A stretch of 64,000 bases of DNA from JAWLHJ01 sp039587535 (GCA_039587535.1 JBDHIF010000001.1:62001-126000), one strand, 5' to 3'; positions 50,472 through 59,829 are shown, counted from the first letter of the stretch. Program-made: numbers and translations. Notes: generated by a model from the sequence alone, not told the origin.

Positions 50472-53180
50472 ATGGGGAAGTGGACGGGGTGGATGTGGGG
50501 GATGGTGTTCGTGTGGCTCGCCGGCGCATCGGGCGTAGCCGCCTTCCAAGACGGCGCATCGGACGTGGCCGCCTTCCGGGACGGTGGATCGGACATGGGC
50601 CACCGGCAAGGCAGCAGAAGCGCAGGCGTCGCGCAGCTGCCCGTGTTGAACGCGGTGCGGGTCGGCGATGAGGACGTGGACGTCGACGGCTTGGCCTCCG
50701 AGCCCGCATGGGAGCGCGCAGCCCTGGCCACGAATTTCGTCCAGTTCGAGCCTGTGGAGGGCGCGCCCGCGACGGAGCGCACCGAAGCTCGGGTCCTCTA
50801 CGGCGACGACGCGCTTTACGTATACCTGAAGGCGTACGAGGACCGCCCGGAAGACATCGTCGCCCAGCTCACCCGGCGAGACCTGGTATCCCACTCCGAC
50901 GTGCTCGGCGTGATCATCGACTCGTACTTCGATCGCCGGACAGCCTTCCAGTTCGCGGTAAACCCGGTCGGAGTGAAGCAAGACGTCTACCACTTCGACG
51001 ACACCAGCGAGGACCCAGGATGGGATGCTGTGTGGGACGTCGAGACCGCGAGGCAGCACGACGGCTGGTCCGCCGAGTTCAGAATCCCCTACTCCCAGTT
51101 GCGCTTCCGAGAGGACGATCTCCAGACCTGGGGCATCAACTTCACGCGGCGCGTGGCCCGCAAGCAGGAGATGGCCGTGTGGGCCCCGAGCACGCGGTCG
51201 CAGGGAGCCATCGTCTCTCGTTTTGGGGAGCTACGGGGACTCGAGGGAATCGAGGCCACCAACCGGATCGAGATCTTGCCCTACACCGTTGCCGGTGTCG
51301 AACGGGGGCCCGGGGACCTGGATGATCCGTTCTACCGACCTTCCGACGCTGTCGGCGCCGTCGGCGCAGACGTCAAGTACGGCGTCACGTCGGATCTCAC
51401 CCTCGACATCACCATCAACCCCGACTTCGGACAGGTAGAAGCGGATCCGGCCCAGGTGAACCTCTCCGCGTTCGAGACCTTCCTGCCGGAGCAACGCCCG
51501 TTCTTCGTGGAGGGGTCGAGCATCTTCAACTTCTCCCTTGCGCTGGGCGACGGGCACGACGCGGTGGAATCACTTTTCTACTCGAGGCGGATCGGTCGGG
51601 CGCCGCAGGGCAGCGCGGACATCGACGACGACGCATTCTCCAGTCAGGCGGACCGCACCACCATCTACGGGGCCTGGAAGCTCTCCGGAAAGACCGCAGG
51701 CGGTTGGTCCATCGGAGCGCTCCATGCCATCACAGCTCAGGAACGCGCCATCGTCGCACCCTCGACGGGGCCTCGGTATCACGAGGCCGTGGAGCCCCTC
51801 ACGAACTACGGTGTCTTGAGGGTCTCCAAGGACTTCCGAGAGGGTCGATCGGCCGTGGGGGCGGTGGCCACAGGGACGCGGCGGGACCACGAGATCGCCG
51901 ATGCGCTGGAGCTTCGACGGGAAGCCTACGCAGGAGGCGTGGACTTCAGGCATCGCTTCGCGGCGGAAAATTGGCAGCTCTCGGGCTACGTCATCGGAAG
52001 CCGGGTCACCGGTTCGCCGGACGCCATTGATCGGGCACAGCGCTCGGCTGCGAGGTACTTCCAGCGCCCCGACGCGGGCCACCTTTCCTACGACGCGGAG
52101 CGGACGTCCCTCGAAGGAGTCTCGGCCAACTTCGGGATCAGCAAGAACGCCGGCGGTGTCTGGCGGGTCGGCACAGGGGTGCAGACGCGATCTCCGGGCT
52201 TCGAGGTGAACGACCTGGGCTTCTTGAACAACGCCGATTTCACCACGCAGTGGGGGTGGCTCGGATGGCACCACGCCAATCCGATCGGTCCGTTCCGTCG
52301 TCTCTTCCTGAACATGAATGCGTTCCAGAGCTGGAACTACGGCGGAGATCTCATGACCCGCGGCGGCAATCTGAACGCCAACTTCCAGCTCGAGAACTTC
52401 TGGAACGGCTGGGTGGGGGTGAACCACGAGCTGGAAGGCCTGGACGGACGCGCGCTCCGTGGCGGGCCGATGTTCCGACGGGAAGCACAGACCAACTTCT
52501 GGGGCGGGCTGGGCTCCGATCCCGGGAAGGCCGTGCAGGTGAACGTGAACACCTTCGGAAACGTCCGTCCGGAGAGTGACTCCTGGCAGGTGAACGTCTC
52601 GCCCAACGTACGCATCCGCCCCTCGGGGCGGGCGACGTTCAACATCGGCGCGTTCGTGAACCGGCGAGCAGACGATCGGCAGTGGGTTCGGCGCATCGAG
52701 ACAGACGAGGATCACTACCTCTTCGGACGCATCGACCAGACCACGGCCGGTGCGACCCTCCGCATGGACTACGCCTTCACCCCGACCCTCTCCCTGCAGC
52801 TGTACGCCCAGCCGTTCGTGAGCGCGGGGACCTACGGCGCCTTCAAGCAGGTGGCCGACCCGATGGCGTCACGATACGAGGACCGCTTCACGGCGACCGA
52901 TGTCCGCATGGAAGCCGACGACTATCTCACTGACCTGGATGGCGACGGTGAGTACGAGTCTTTCGGCAACCCGGACTTCAATGTGCGGCAGTTCCAATCG
53001 AACGCGGTGCTACGGTGGGAGTACCGGCCAGGGTCCGCGCTCTTCGTGGTCTGGTCACAAGGAAGAAGCGCCTCCGTGGGCGACCGCGGCTTCGACCTCT
53101 CGAGGGACTTGTCCGGGCTGTTCGATCTCCACCCCACCAACGTGTTCATGGTGAAGCTCTCCTACTGGCTCGGCCGCTGA
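50472..53180 (+). CDS. DUF5916 protein with CBM9-like domain, outer-membrane barrel
   Basis: The 902-residue protein has a signal peptide (about 7-24) and a short duplicated stretch (VAAFQDGASD / VAAFRDGGSD). A carbohydrate-binding CBM9-like domain spans about 60-245 (DGLASEPAWERA; FRIPYSQLRF). Then DUF5916 text follows: DVKYGVTSDLTLDITINPDFGQVEADP, split by family convention near NLSAFETFLPEQRPFFVEG. The second half is barrel-like with alternating strands. Such proteins are common in Bacteroidota and Gemmatimonadota and are thought to sit in the outer membrane. Substrate is unknown. It is divergent from the DapF homologue. Confidence 0.85.
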   Translation: MGKWTGWMWGMVFVWLAGASGVAAFQDGASDVAAFRDGGSDMGHRQGSRSAGVAQLPVLNAVRVGDEDVDVDGLASEPAWERAALATNFVQFEPVEGAPATERTEARVLYGDDALYVYLKAYEDRPEDIVAQLTRRDLVSHSDVLGVIIDSYFDRRTAFQFAVNPVGVKQDVYHFDDTSEDPGWDAVWDVETARQHDGWSAEFRIPYSQLRFREDDLQTWGINFTRRVARKQEMAVWAPSTRSQGAIVSRFGELRGLEGIEATNRIEILPYTVAGVERGPGDLDDPFYRPSDAVGAVGADVKYGVTSDLTLDITINPDFGQVEADPAQVNLSAFETFLPEQRPFFVEGSSIFNFSLALGDGHDAVESLFYSRRIGRAPQGSADIDDDAFSSQADRTTIYGAWKLSGKTAGGWSIGALHAITAQERAIVAPSTGPRYHEAVEPLTNYGVLRVSKDFREGRSAVGAVATGTRRDHEIADALELRREAYAGGVDFRHRFAAENWQLSGYVIGSRVTGSPDAIDRAQRSAARYFQRPDAGHLSYDAERTSLEGVSANFGISKNAGGVWRVGTGVQTRSPGFEVNDLGFLNNADFTTQWGWLGWHHANPIGPFRRLFLNMNAFQSWNYGGDLMTRGGNLNANFQLENFWNGWVGVNHELEGLDGRALRGGPMFRREAQTNFWGGLGSDPGKAVQVNVNTFGNVRPESDSWQVNVSPNVRIRPSGRATFNIGAFVNRRADDRQWVRRIETDEDHYLFGRIDQTTAGATLRMDYAFTPTLSLQLYAQPFVSAGTYGAFKQVADPMASRYEDRFTATDVRMEADDYLTDLDGDGEYESFGNPDFNVRQFQSNAVLRWEYRPGSALFVVWSQGRSASVGDRGFDLSRDLSGLFDLHPTNVFMVKLSYWLGR

Positions 53181-53198
53181 CGGCCGGGCGCTTCACCC

Positions 53199-53227
53199 TT
53201 GGACCCGGGGCGAGCCGCTGCTAAATT
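53199..53227 (+). promoter_or_regulatory. Sigma-70-type promoter of the metH transcript
   Basis: TTGGAC (53199-53204), a 17-base spacer and TAAATT (53222-53227) form a good promoter starting 19 bases after the DUF5916 stop. The predicted start, near 53234, leaves room for the whole riboswitch that follows. Confidence 0.65.
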
Positions 53228-53248
53228 GGAAGTCTGAAAAAAGAGGCT

Positions 53249-53330
53249 ACGGGGCGATTTGAGGCATATTGCGGCCCGTTCGAACTCCCCCCCTCGGGGA
53301 GGTGACGGACAAACGAGCTAAAACGCCGTG
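53249..53330 (+). ncRNA. SAM-II-like (SAM-alpha) riboswitch upstream of metH
   Basis: The conserved core reads GATTTGAGGCATATTGC (53256-53272) and, further on, AAACGAGCTAAAACGCC (53311-53327). These match the SAM-II consensus pieces GAUUU...UAUUGC and AAUGnAGCUAAAA. P1 pairs ACGGG (53249-53253) with CCCGT (53275-53279). The 3' GCTAAAACGCC can pair with GGC in the loop to form the H-type pseudoknot. A CTCCCC/GGGGAG hairpin (53285-53301) is inserted between the two, an accepted variable position. SAM-II normally controls methionine genes, which fits metH directly downstream. The reading is by eye, without a covariance search. Confidence 0.8.
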
Positions 53331-53361
53331 CCCCTTCGCGAACCCTCGCGGCGGGGTTTTT
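53331..53361 (+). terminator. Intrinsic terminator directly after the SAM-II-like element
   Basis: CCCC-tt-CGCGA-ACCC-TCGCG-gc-GGGG followed by TTTTT is a complete rho-independent terminator. It starts immediately after the riboswitch core and ends about 40-85 bases before the metH coding region. It could end DUF5916 read-through, but its place suggests the expression platform of the riboswitch. Confidence 0.85.
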
Positions 53362-53446
53362 CCGTTTCGGTCATTGAGAGCGAGCGCGAGACATCGATAC
53401 GCTGAAGCAGCATCTGGAACGTCGGATCCTGGTCCTCGACGGGGCC

Positions 53447-56400
53447 ATGGGCACCATGATCCAGCGATACGGACTGGCCGAAGCGGACTTTCGCGGAAGC
53501 CGGTTCGAAGACGTCCATGCGGACCTCAACGGTGCGAACGACCTGCTCTGCCTGACCCGCCCGGACGTCATCGAGGAGATCCACACGGCATATCTGGAGG
53601 CCGGTGCCGATCTCATCGAGACCAACACCTTCAACGCCAACCGGATCTCCCTCGCAGACTACGCGCTGCAGGAGATCGCGGAGGAGTTGAACGAAGCCGC
53701 GGCCCGGCTTGCGCGGCGCGCCGCCGACGCGGCCATGGAAGCCGACCCCGACCATCCGCGCTGGGTTCTCGGAGCACTCGGTCCGACGAACAAGACGGCA
53801 TCGATCTCTCCCGACGTGGGCGACCCGGCGGCGCGGGGCGTGACCTTCGAGGAGCTGGTCACGACCTACGAGGAGCAAACCCGGGGGCTCGTAAGAGGCG
53901 GCGTGGACGCACTCCTGGTGGAGACCGCCTTCGACACCCTCAACGCCAAAGCTGCGTTGTTCGCCATCTCCAACGTCATGGAGGCGCTGGAGCGTGACCT
54001 GCCGGTCATCGTGTCGGGCACCATCACGGACCGGAGCGGGCGCACTTTGTCCGGACAGACGGCCGAGGCTTTCTACAACTCCGTGCGCCACGGTGTCCAG
54101 GCCGGCCCCGGACGGGTGTCCGGTCTTCTGGCCGTGGGGCTCAACTGCGCACTCGGCATCGACCAGCTCCGCGCGCACGTGGAAGCGCTTTCCGACGTCG
54201 CCGAGATCCCGGTGAGCCTCTACCCGAACGCCGGTCTCCCCAACGAGTTCGGTGAGTACGACGACACCCCGGAGCACATGGCGCAAGTCACCCGCGACTT
54301 CGCCGAAGCTGGCTTCTTGAACATCGTCGGCGGCTGCTGCGGCACCACTCCGGCTCATATCCGTGCCATGGCCGAAGCCGTGCGCGACGTGAAGCCGCGG
54401 ACGGTGGAGAAGAAGCCGGTCAGGACCCGCCTGTCGGGTCTCGAGCCCCTGGATATCGGGCCGGACTCACTCTTCGTCAACGTGGGAGAGCGCACCAACG
54501 TCACCGGTTCCCGCCGCTTCGCACGCCTCATCAAGGAGGACGACTACGAGACCGCAGTCGAGGTCGCGCGTCAGCAGGTGGAGGGCGGCGCGCAGATCAT
54601 CGACGTCAACATGGACGAAGGGCTGCTGGACTCGAAGCGGGCGATGCGGCACTTCCTGAACCTGTTGGCGTCGGAGCCAGAGATCGCACGCATTCCCGTC
54701 ATGGTGGACTCCTCGAACTGGGAGGTCATCGAAGAGGGGCTCCGCACCCTTCAGGGCAAGGGGGTGGTGAACTCCATTTCGATGAAGGACGGCGAGGATT
54801 CTTTCCGCAGGCAGGCTCGGCTGGTCCGACGCTACGGCGCGGCGGCCGTCGTCATGGCCTTCGACGAGGAGGGCCAGGCCGACACCGTGGAGCGTCGGGT
54901 CGCCATCTGCGAGCGTGCCTACCGGATCCTCGTGGAGGAAGAGGGTTTCCCGCCCGAGGACATCATCTTCGACGCCAACGTGTTCGCGGTCGCCACGGGT
55001 ATCGAGGAGCACGACCGCTACGCCATCTGGTTCATCGACGCGGTCCGGAAGATCAAGGAGGCGTGTCCCCACGTGCTCACCAGCGGTGGCGTGAGCAACG
55101 TGTCGTTCTCGTTCCGCGGCAGTCCCGAGGTTCGCGAGGCCATGCACACCGCCTTCCTGTACCACGCCATCAAGGCGGGGCTCGACATGGCGATCGTCAA
55201 CGCGGGAGCGCTGCCGGTCTATGACGAGATTCCCGAGGATCTCCTGACGCCGATCGAAGACGTGCTGTTTGCGCGCGACCCTCACGCCACGGAGACGCTC
55301 ACGAAGATCGCTGAGGCGAGGAGCGGCACGGAGCAGCGACGCTCGGAAGCCGACCTCGCCTGGCGGGAGCAACCTGTCGAGGCGCGACTGACCCATGCGC
55401 TCGTGAAGGGAATCGACCAGCACGTGGAGGAGGACACCGAGGAGGCTCGGCAGAGGTTGCCCGGCGCGCTGGACGTGATCGAGGGGCCGCTCATGGACGG
55501 CATGAACGTGGTGGGCGACCTGTTCGGCGCGGGGAAGATGTTCCTCCCGCAGGTGGTGAAGAGCGCCCGCGTCATGAAGAAAGCGGTGGCTTATCTCCTG
55601 CCTTATCTCGAAGCCGAGAAGAAGGAAGGTGAGAAGAAGGGGAAGGTCCTGCTGGCCACGGTGAAGGGCGATGTCCACGACATCGGGAAGAACATCGTCG
55701 GGGTGGTGCTGCAGTGTAACGGCTACGACACCGTGGACCTGGGCGTCATGGTGCCCGCCGAGCAGATCCTGGAGCGAGCCCGGGAGGAGCAGGCCGACAT
55801 CATCGGTCTCTCCGGCCTCATCACGCCGTCACTGGACCAGATGGTTCACGTGGCCAAGGAGATGCAGCGGACAGGCTTTGACATCCCGCTGCTCATCGGC
55901 GGCGCGACTACCTCGAAGGCCCACACGGCCATCAAGATCGTTCAGCATTACGAGTCCGGCCCGACGGTGCACGTGCTGGACGCGTCACGGGCGGTGGGCG
56001 TGGTCGGCAAGCTCCTGGATGCCAAGCGCCGGGACGCATTCCTCGAGGAGGTAGCCGCACAGTTCGCCTCGGAGCGGGAGCGCCGTGGCGGGCGTCACGA
56101 GCGCACGGAGCTTCTGGACATCGCGGAGGCTCGGAGTCGAAAGCACCGCATCGACTGGACCGCCTACACACCACCTCGCCCCCGAGAGCCCGGCGTCCAC
56201 GAGTTCATCGACATCCCTCTTTCGGATATTCGGCCATACATCGACTGGACGCCGTTCTTTCAGGCCTGGGAGGTGCCGGGCCGGTACCCGGATCTGCTCG
56301 ACGACGAGAACGTGGGCGAGCATGCTCGCACCCTCCTCGAGGACGCCCAGGACATGCTCGACCGGATCGAAGAGGAGGGCCGCCTGGAGGCCCGTGCCGT

Positions 56401-57100
56401 GGTCGGGCTCTTCCCCGCGGCCTCGGTGGGTGACGACATCCGGCTCTACACCGACGAGTCCCGGAAAGAGGTGCGGGCGACCCTGCACAACCTCAGGCAG
56501 CAGTTCGCCAAGCAAGGGCGGGAGAATTACGCCCTCTCCGACTTCGTCGCTCCCGAGGGGAGTGGAAAGGACGACTGGGTAGGCGGCTTCGCCGTGACTG
56601 CGGGGGTCGGCGCGAAGGAGTTCGCCGACGAGCTCGCCCTCGCACACGACGATTATGCATCCATCCTCGTGAAGTCCGTTGCTGACCGACTGGCGGAAGC
56701 CTTGGCCGAGTTCATGCACGCCCGGGTCCGCGGGGAACTTTGGGGATACGCTTCGGACGAAGAGCTGGACAACGAAGAGCTCATCAGAGAATCGTATACC
56801 GGCATCCGCCCGGCACCCGGGTATCCCGCTTGTCCGGATCACACGGAGAAGCGCACGCTGTTCGAGCTCCTGGACGTGCCGGCGAGAGTGGGCATCGAGC
56901 TCACCGAGAGCTGCGCGATGACGCCGGCGGCTTCCGTGAGCGGCTGGTACTTCTCCCATCCCTCCTCCCGCTACTTCGGCGTCGGCCGTGTTGGACCCGA
57001 TCAGATCGCGGACTACGCCCGTAGGAAGGGTTGGAGCGTGACGGACGCGGAGCAGTGGCTGGCCCCGAACCTGGGCTACGAGCCGGGAGGCGAGTCGTGA
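53447..57100 (+). CDS. metH: Cobalamin-dependent methionine synthase MetH
   Basis: MetH moves a methyl group from methyl-THF to homocysteine through cobalamin. The protein has all four modules. The homocysteine/zinc domain runs to about 310 (GLNCALG and GGCCGTT supply the zinc Cys). The pterin domain is about 340-600 (NVGERTNVTGSRRF). The B12 domain has DVHDIG near 741, whose His ligates cobalt. The C-terminal reactivation domain has RPAPGYPACPDH. From this ATG it is 1,217 residues, but the normal N-terminus, LKQHLERRILVLDGAMGT, begins 15 or more codons upstream in frame. No ATG, GTG or TTG occurs there after the TGA at 53375; CTG at 53402 or ATC at 53393 are candidate starts. Confidence 0.95.
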   Translation: MGTMIQRYGLAEADFRGSRFEDVHADLNGANDLLCLTRPDVIEEIHTAYLEAGADLIETNTFNANRISLADYALQEIAEELNEAAARLARRAADAAMEADPDHPRWVLGALGPTNKTASISPDVGDPAARGVTFEELVTTYEEQTRGLVRGGVDALLVETAFDTLNAKAALFAISNVMEALERDLPVIVSGTITDRSGRTLSGQTAEAFYNSVRHGVQAGPGRVSGLLAVGLNCALGIDQLRAHVEALSDVAEIPVSLYPNAGLPNEFGEYDDTPEHMAQVTRDFAEAGFLNIVGGCCGTTPAHIRAMAEAVRDVKPRTVEKKPVRTRLSGLEPLDIGPDSLFVNVGERTNVTGSRRFARLIKEDDYETAVEVARQQVEGGAQIIDVNMDEGLLDSKRAMRHFLNLLASEPEIARIPVMVDSSNWEVIEEGLRTLQGKGVVNSISMKDGEDSFRRQARLVRRYGAAAVVMAFDEEGQADTVERRVAICERAYRILVEEEGFPPEDIIFDANVFAVATGIEEHDRYAIWFIDAVRKIKEACPHVLTSGGVSNVSFSFRGSPEVREAMHTAFLYHAIKAGLDMAIVNAGALPVYDEIPEDLLTPIEDVLFARDPHATETLTKIAEARSGTEQRRSEADLAWREQPVEARLTHALVKGIDQHVEEDTEEARQRLPGALDVIEGPLMDGMNVVGDLFGAGKMFLPQVVKSARVMKKAVAYLLPYLEAEKKEGEKKGKVLLATVKGDVHDIGKNIVGVVLQCNGYDTVDLGVMVPAEQILERAREEQADIIGLSGLITPSLDQMVHVAKEMQRTGFDIPLLIGGATTSKAHTAIKIVQHYESGPTVHVLDASRAVGVVGKLLDAKRRDAFLEEVAAQFASERERRGGRHERTELLDIAEARSRKHRIDWTAYTPPRPREPGVHEFIDIPLSDIRPYIDWTPFFQAWEVPGRYPDLLDDENVGEHARTLLEDAQDMLDRIEEEGRLEARAVVGLFPAASVGDDIRLYTDESRKEVRATLHNLRQQFAKQGRENYALSDFVAPEGSGKDDWVGGFAVTAGVGAKEFADELALAHDDYASILVKSVADRLAEALAEFMHARVRGELWGYASDEELDNEELIRESYTGIRPAPGYPACPDHTEKRTLFELLDVPARVGIELTESCAMTPAASVSGWYFSHPSSRYFGVGRVGPDQIADYARRKGWSVTDAEQWLAPNLGYEPGGES

Positions 57101-58947
57101 AACAGCTGATCGACGACGGTTTCGTCCATGTGTTCGACGGTGCCATGGGCACGCTTCTCTACAGCCGCGGTGTCTTCGTCAACGTCTGCTACGACGAGTT
57201 GAACGTCGATCGTCCAGACACGATCCGTGGCATCCATGAGGAGTACGTGGCAGCTGGCGCGGAGGTCCTGGAGACCAACACGTTCGGCGCGAACCCGGTC
57301 AAGCTATCCGCCTATGGGTTGGCCGATCGGACCGAGGAGATCAACGAGGCGGCCGCGACCCTGGCGAGACAGGCCGCCGGGAGCAACGTGTCGGTTGCTG
57401 GCGCGGTGGGTCCGCTGGGCATTCGCATCGAGCCGTTCGGACCGACGTCGCGGGACGAAGCCCAAGAGCTGTTCGGCAGACAGATCGACGGGCTCATGGC
57501 GGGTGGCGTGCACGGGTTCGTGCTGGAGACCTTTTCCGACCTGACGGAGATCGAGTGCGCCTTCTTGGCCATCCGTCAGCGCACGGATCTGCCGGTGGTG
57601 GCGCAGATGACCGTCGGGCAGGATGGTCGCACTTCGTACGGCGCCGATCCGGCGCAAATTGCGCGGGCACTCACCGACCTGGGGGCCGACGTCGTCGGGC
57701 TGAACTGCTCCGTCGGACCGGCAGTGATGCTCGATGCGATCGAGACCATGGCCCAAGCCACCTCCATCCCGCTGGTCGCGCAACCCAACGCGGGACTGCC
57801 GAGGACCGTCGGGGACCGCAAGATGTACTTGGCGAGCCCGGAGTATATGGCTCAGTACGCCCTCCGCATGATCGACGCGGGCGTCCGCTTCGTCGGGGGA
57901 TGTTGCGGCACCACACCCGAGCATACCGAGAAGATGTGCGCGGCCGTGGCCTCTACACAGCCGAAGCACGTCAAGGTCCGCGTGCCGGAAGTTCCGTGGC
58001 GGGCGTCGGAAGCCACGCATCGGTCCGTGGTACCCCTGGAGACCCGATCCGCCTGGGGTCGGAAGCTCGCCCGTGGCGAGGAAGTGGTATCGGTCGAGAT
58101 TCTCCCTCCCGAAGGTTGGGCCACAGAACAGCTGGTGAGGCCCGCGCGCAAGCTCAAAGTCGCGGGCGTGGACGCGGTGGCGATCCTGGAGAGCCCAAGC
58201 GTCCGAAGCCGAATGAGCGGGCTGTCGGCGGCGGCGATCGTGGAGCGGGAGGTGGGTATCGAATCCATCCTCCACTACACCTGCCGAGACAAGAACATGC
58301 TCGGTATGATGTCTGACCTGCTCGGAGCGGCAGCCTCGGGGCTGCACAACCTTCTGGTGGTGAGCGGAGAGCTGTCCACCTTGGGCCCCTACCCCGACGC
58401 CACGGCGGTCTTCGATATCGACTCCATCGGGCTCACGAACGTCGTCCGCGGCCTGAATCACGGAATGGATCCGGGCGGGAACTCCATCGGAGCTCCCACG
58501 GAGTTCGTGCAGGGCGTCGTGGTGAACCAGGGTGCCGTCGACCGGGACCGGGAGCTACGCCGATTCCGCTACAAGGTGGAGGCCGGGGCCGACTACGTCG
58601 TCACCCAGCCTGTCTTCGACGCGGACGCGCTACAGCGGTTCCTGGAAGAGACCGGACACCCTATCCCCGTCATCGCCGGGGTCTGGCCGCTTCTGGACCT
58701 CAGGAACGCGGAGTTCCTCGCCAATGAGATGCCCGGCGTGCGGGTTCCGGAGGCCGTCGTGGAGCGGATGAGGAAAGCCCAGGAGGGTGGGGCGGACGCG
58801 GCCCTGGAGGAAGGTATCCGTATCGCGGTGGAGACCGTCGAACGTGTGCGCCCCTTCGTCAACGGGTTCCATGTGAGCGCTCCGGAGCGGCGGGTGGACG
58901 TGGCGCTGACGGTGGTGCGCGAGGCCGGGCTTCGAGCGACGGCCTGA
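57097..58947 (+). CDS. Bifunctional homocysteine S-methyltransferase / methylenetetrahydrofolate reductase-like protein
   Basis: This is the YitJ-type fusion. From the GTG at 57097, overlapping the metH stop as GTGA behind a GGGAGG, it has 616 residues. The N-terminal homocysteine methyltransferase domain (about 1-290) keeps its zinc cysteines in LNCSVGP and GGCCGTTPEH. The C-terminal MTHFR domain (about 325-610) has VSVEILPPEG with the catalytic Glu and ATAVFDIDSIGL. The usual TGD-P-P, whose Asp contacts FAD/folate, reads SGELS (GAG codon), so the Asp is Glu. It lies under the same riboswitch as metH. Confidence 0.92.
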   Translation: MKQLIDDGFVHVFDGAMGTLLYSRGVFVNVCYDELNVDRPDTIRGIHEEYVAAGAEVLETNTFGANPVKLSAYGLADRTEEINEAAATLARQAAGSNVSVAGAVGPLGIRIEPFGPTSRDEAQELFGRQIDGLMAGGVHGFVLETFSDLTEIECAFLAIRQRTDLPVVAQMTVGQDGRTSYGADPAQIARALTDLGADVVGLNCSVGPAVMLDAIETMAQATSIPLVAQPNAGLPRTVGDRKMYLASPEYMAQYALRMIDAGVRFVGGCCGTTPEHTEKMCAAVASTQPKHVKVRVPEVPWRASEATHRSVVPLETRSAWGRKLARGEEVVSVEILPPEGWATEQLVRPARKLKVAGVDAVAILESPSVRSRMSGLSAAAIVEREVGIESILHYTCRDKNMLGMMSDLLGAAASGLHNLLVVSGELSTLGPYPDATAVFDIDSIGLTNVVRGLNHGMDPGGNSIGAPTEFVQGVVVNQGAVDRDRELRRFRYKVEAGADYVVTQPVFDADALQRFLEETGHPIPVIAGVWPLLDLRNAEFLANEMPGVRVPEAVVERMRKAQEGGADAALEEGIRIAVETVERVRPFVNGFHVSAPERRVDVALTVVREAGLRATA

Positions 58948-58962
58948 GCCGACCGGCGATCG

Positions 58963-59829
58963 TCAGACCTTCTCGAGCACCCTGTCCAGCGTCCTGGCGA
59001 TGCCTCGAGTCGGGAGGTTGCTGACGTAGATCTTGTCAGCCCCCACGGTACTCAGCCCCCGAATGGTCCGGGCCAGCAGCTCGTCCGCGTCGGCGCCGGC
59101 ATCGAACTCACGGACGATCTCCTCGGCGGGCACCGGAAAGAAGTCCCCGAGGATCGATAGGGTGCGGGGGTTCGCGCTCCGGTAGTAGAAGACGCCGAAC
59201 ACAACAGGAAGGTCGAGACCTCGCCGGTCTGCGGCCTCCAAGAAACGCTCCACCACCGGCAGGGAATGGTGCGACACGATCTGTGCCAACGCGTAGTCGT
59301 TGTTCGCGTCGTGCGCCATGACGAAGTCGATCTGTCGGTCGGGGTCGCTGTGGGGATTCACCCACCCACCCAACGCCAGGGAGGGGAGCCGGCCCCGCAC
59401 GAGGGCACGTAGGTCGCGGCCGTGGGGCACACAGCGCGGTCGCCCCACGGACTTGTCTCCTCCCAGGACCGTGAGGGTCTCGAAGCCGTCGGAGGCCGCT
59501 CGGGACGCGAACATCTTGCAGTACTCCAGGGAATGCTTGCACGTCAAGATGGGCACGATATAGCGCAGGTCGACTGTCTCACCGACGTTGGCACCCACGT
59601 GCGCCAAGCTCTCTTCCTCCCGGGCCCCGACCGCGTTGTCGGTGAGGAAGACGAAGCGTCGGTCCCGAGCCAGCCCTCCCAGGGCGTGATGGAGGTCGAT
59701 CCACTCAGAGATACCCACGCCGGGGTCGAGGTCCGCTTTCGGCGGACGTACTTCCACGGATACGAAGGGCTCCGGTCGAGCGAGCTCCTCCAGAAGGAGG
59801 GCACGGGTGCCTGGCGTGGTGATGTTCAT
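58963..59829 (-). CDS. Divergent stand-alone MTHFR-like protein
   Basis: The 288-residue protein has the MTHFR barrel pattern: VSVEVRPPK (catalytic Glu position), PILTCKHSLEY (compare PHLTC), TVLGGDKSVG (compare LRGD, Asp kept), then NPHSDPDRQIDFVMAHD and PVVFGVFYYRSANPRTL near the FAD-binding C-terminal strands. Overall it is well off the MetF consensus. It converges on the metH/fusion operon with 15 bases between stops. It may supply the folate reductase step or act on a related C1 carrier. Confidence 0.7.
   Translation of the reverse strand: MNITTPGTRALLLEELARPEPFVSVEVRPPKADLDPGVGISEWIDLHHALGGLARDRRFVFLTDNAVGAREEESLAHVGANVGETVDLRYIVPILTCKHSLEYCKMFASRAASDGFETLTVLGGDKSVGRPRCVPHGRDLRALVRGRLPSLALGGWVNPHSDPDRQIDFVMAHDANNDYALAQIVSHHSLPVVERFLEAADRRGLDLPVVFGVFYYRSANPRTLSILGDFFPVPAEEIVREFDAGADADELLARTIRGLSTVGADKIYVSNLPTRGIARTLDRVLEKV

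Noticed and set aside
50263..50709. Upstream extension of the dapF-like frame
   Set aside because: Arg/Pro-rich and antisense to the start of the DUF5916 gene; the family start lies at 50262.
53181..53446. Cobalamin riboswitch before the B12-dependent metH
   Set aside because: No B12-box sequence is visible; the conserved blocks fit SAM-II instead.
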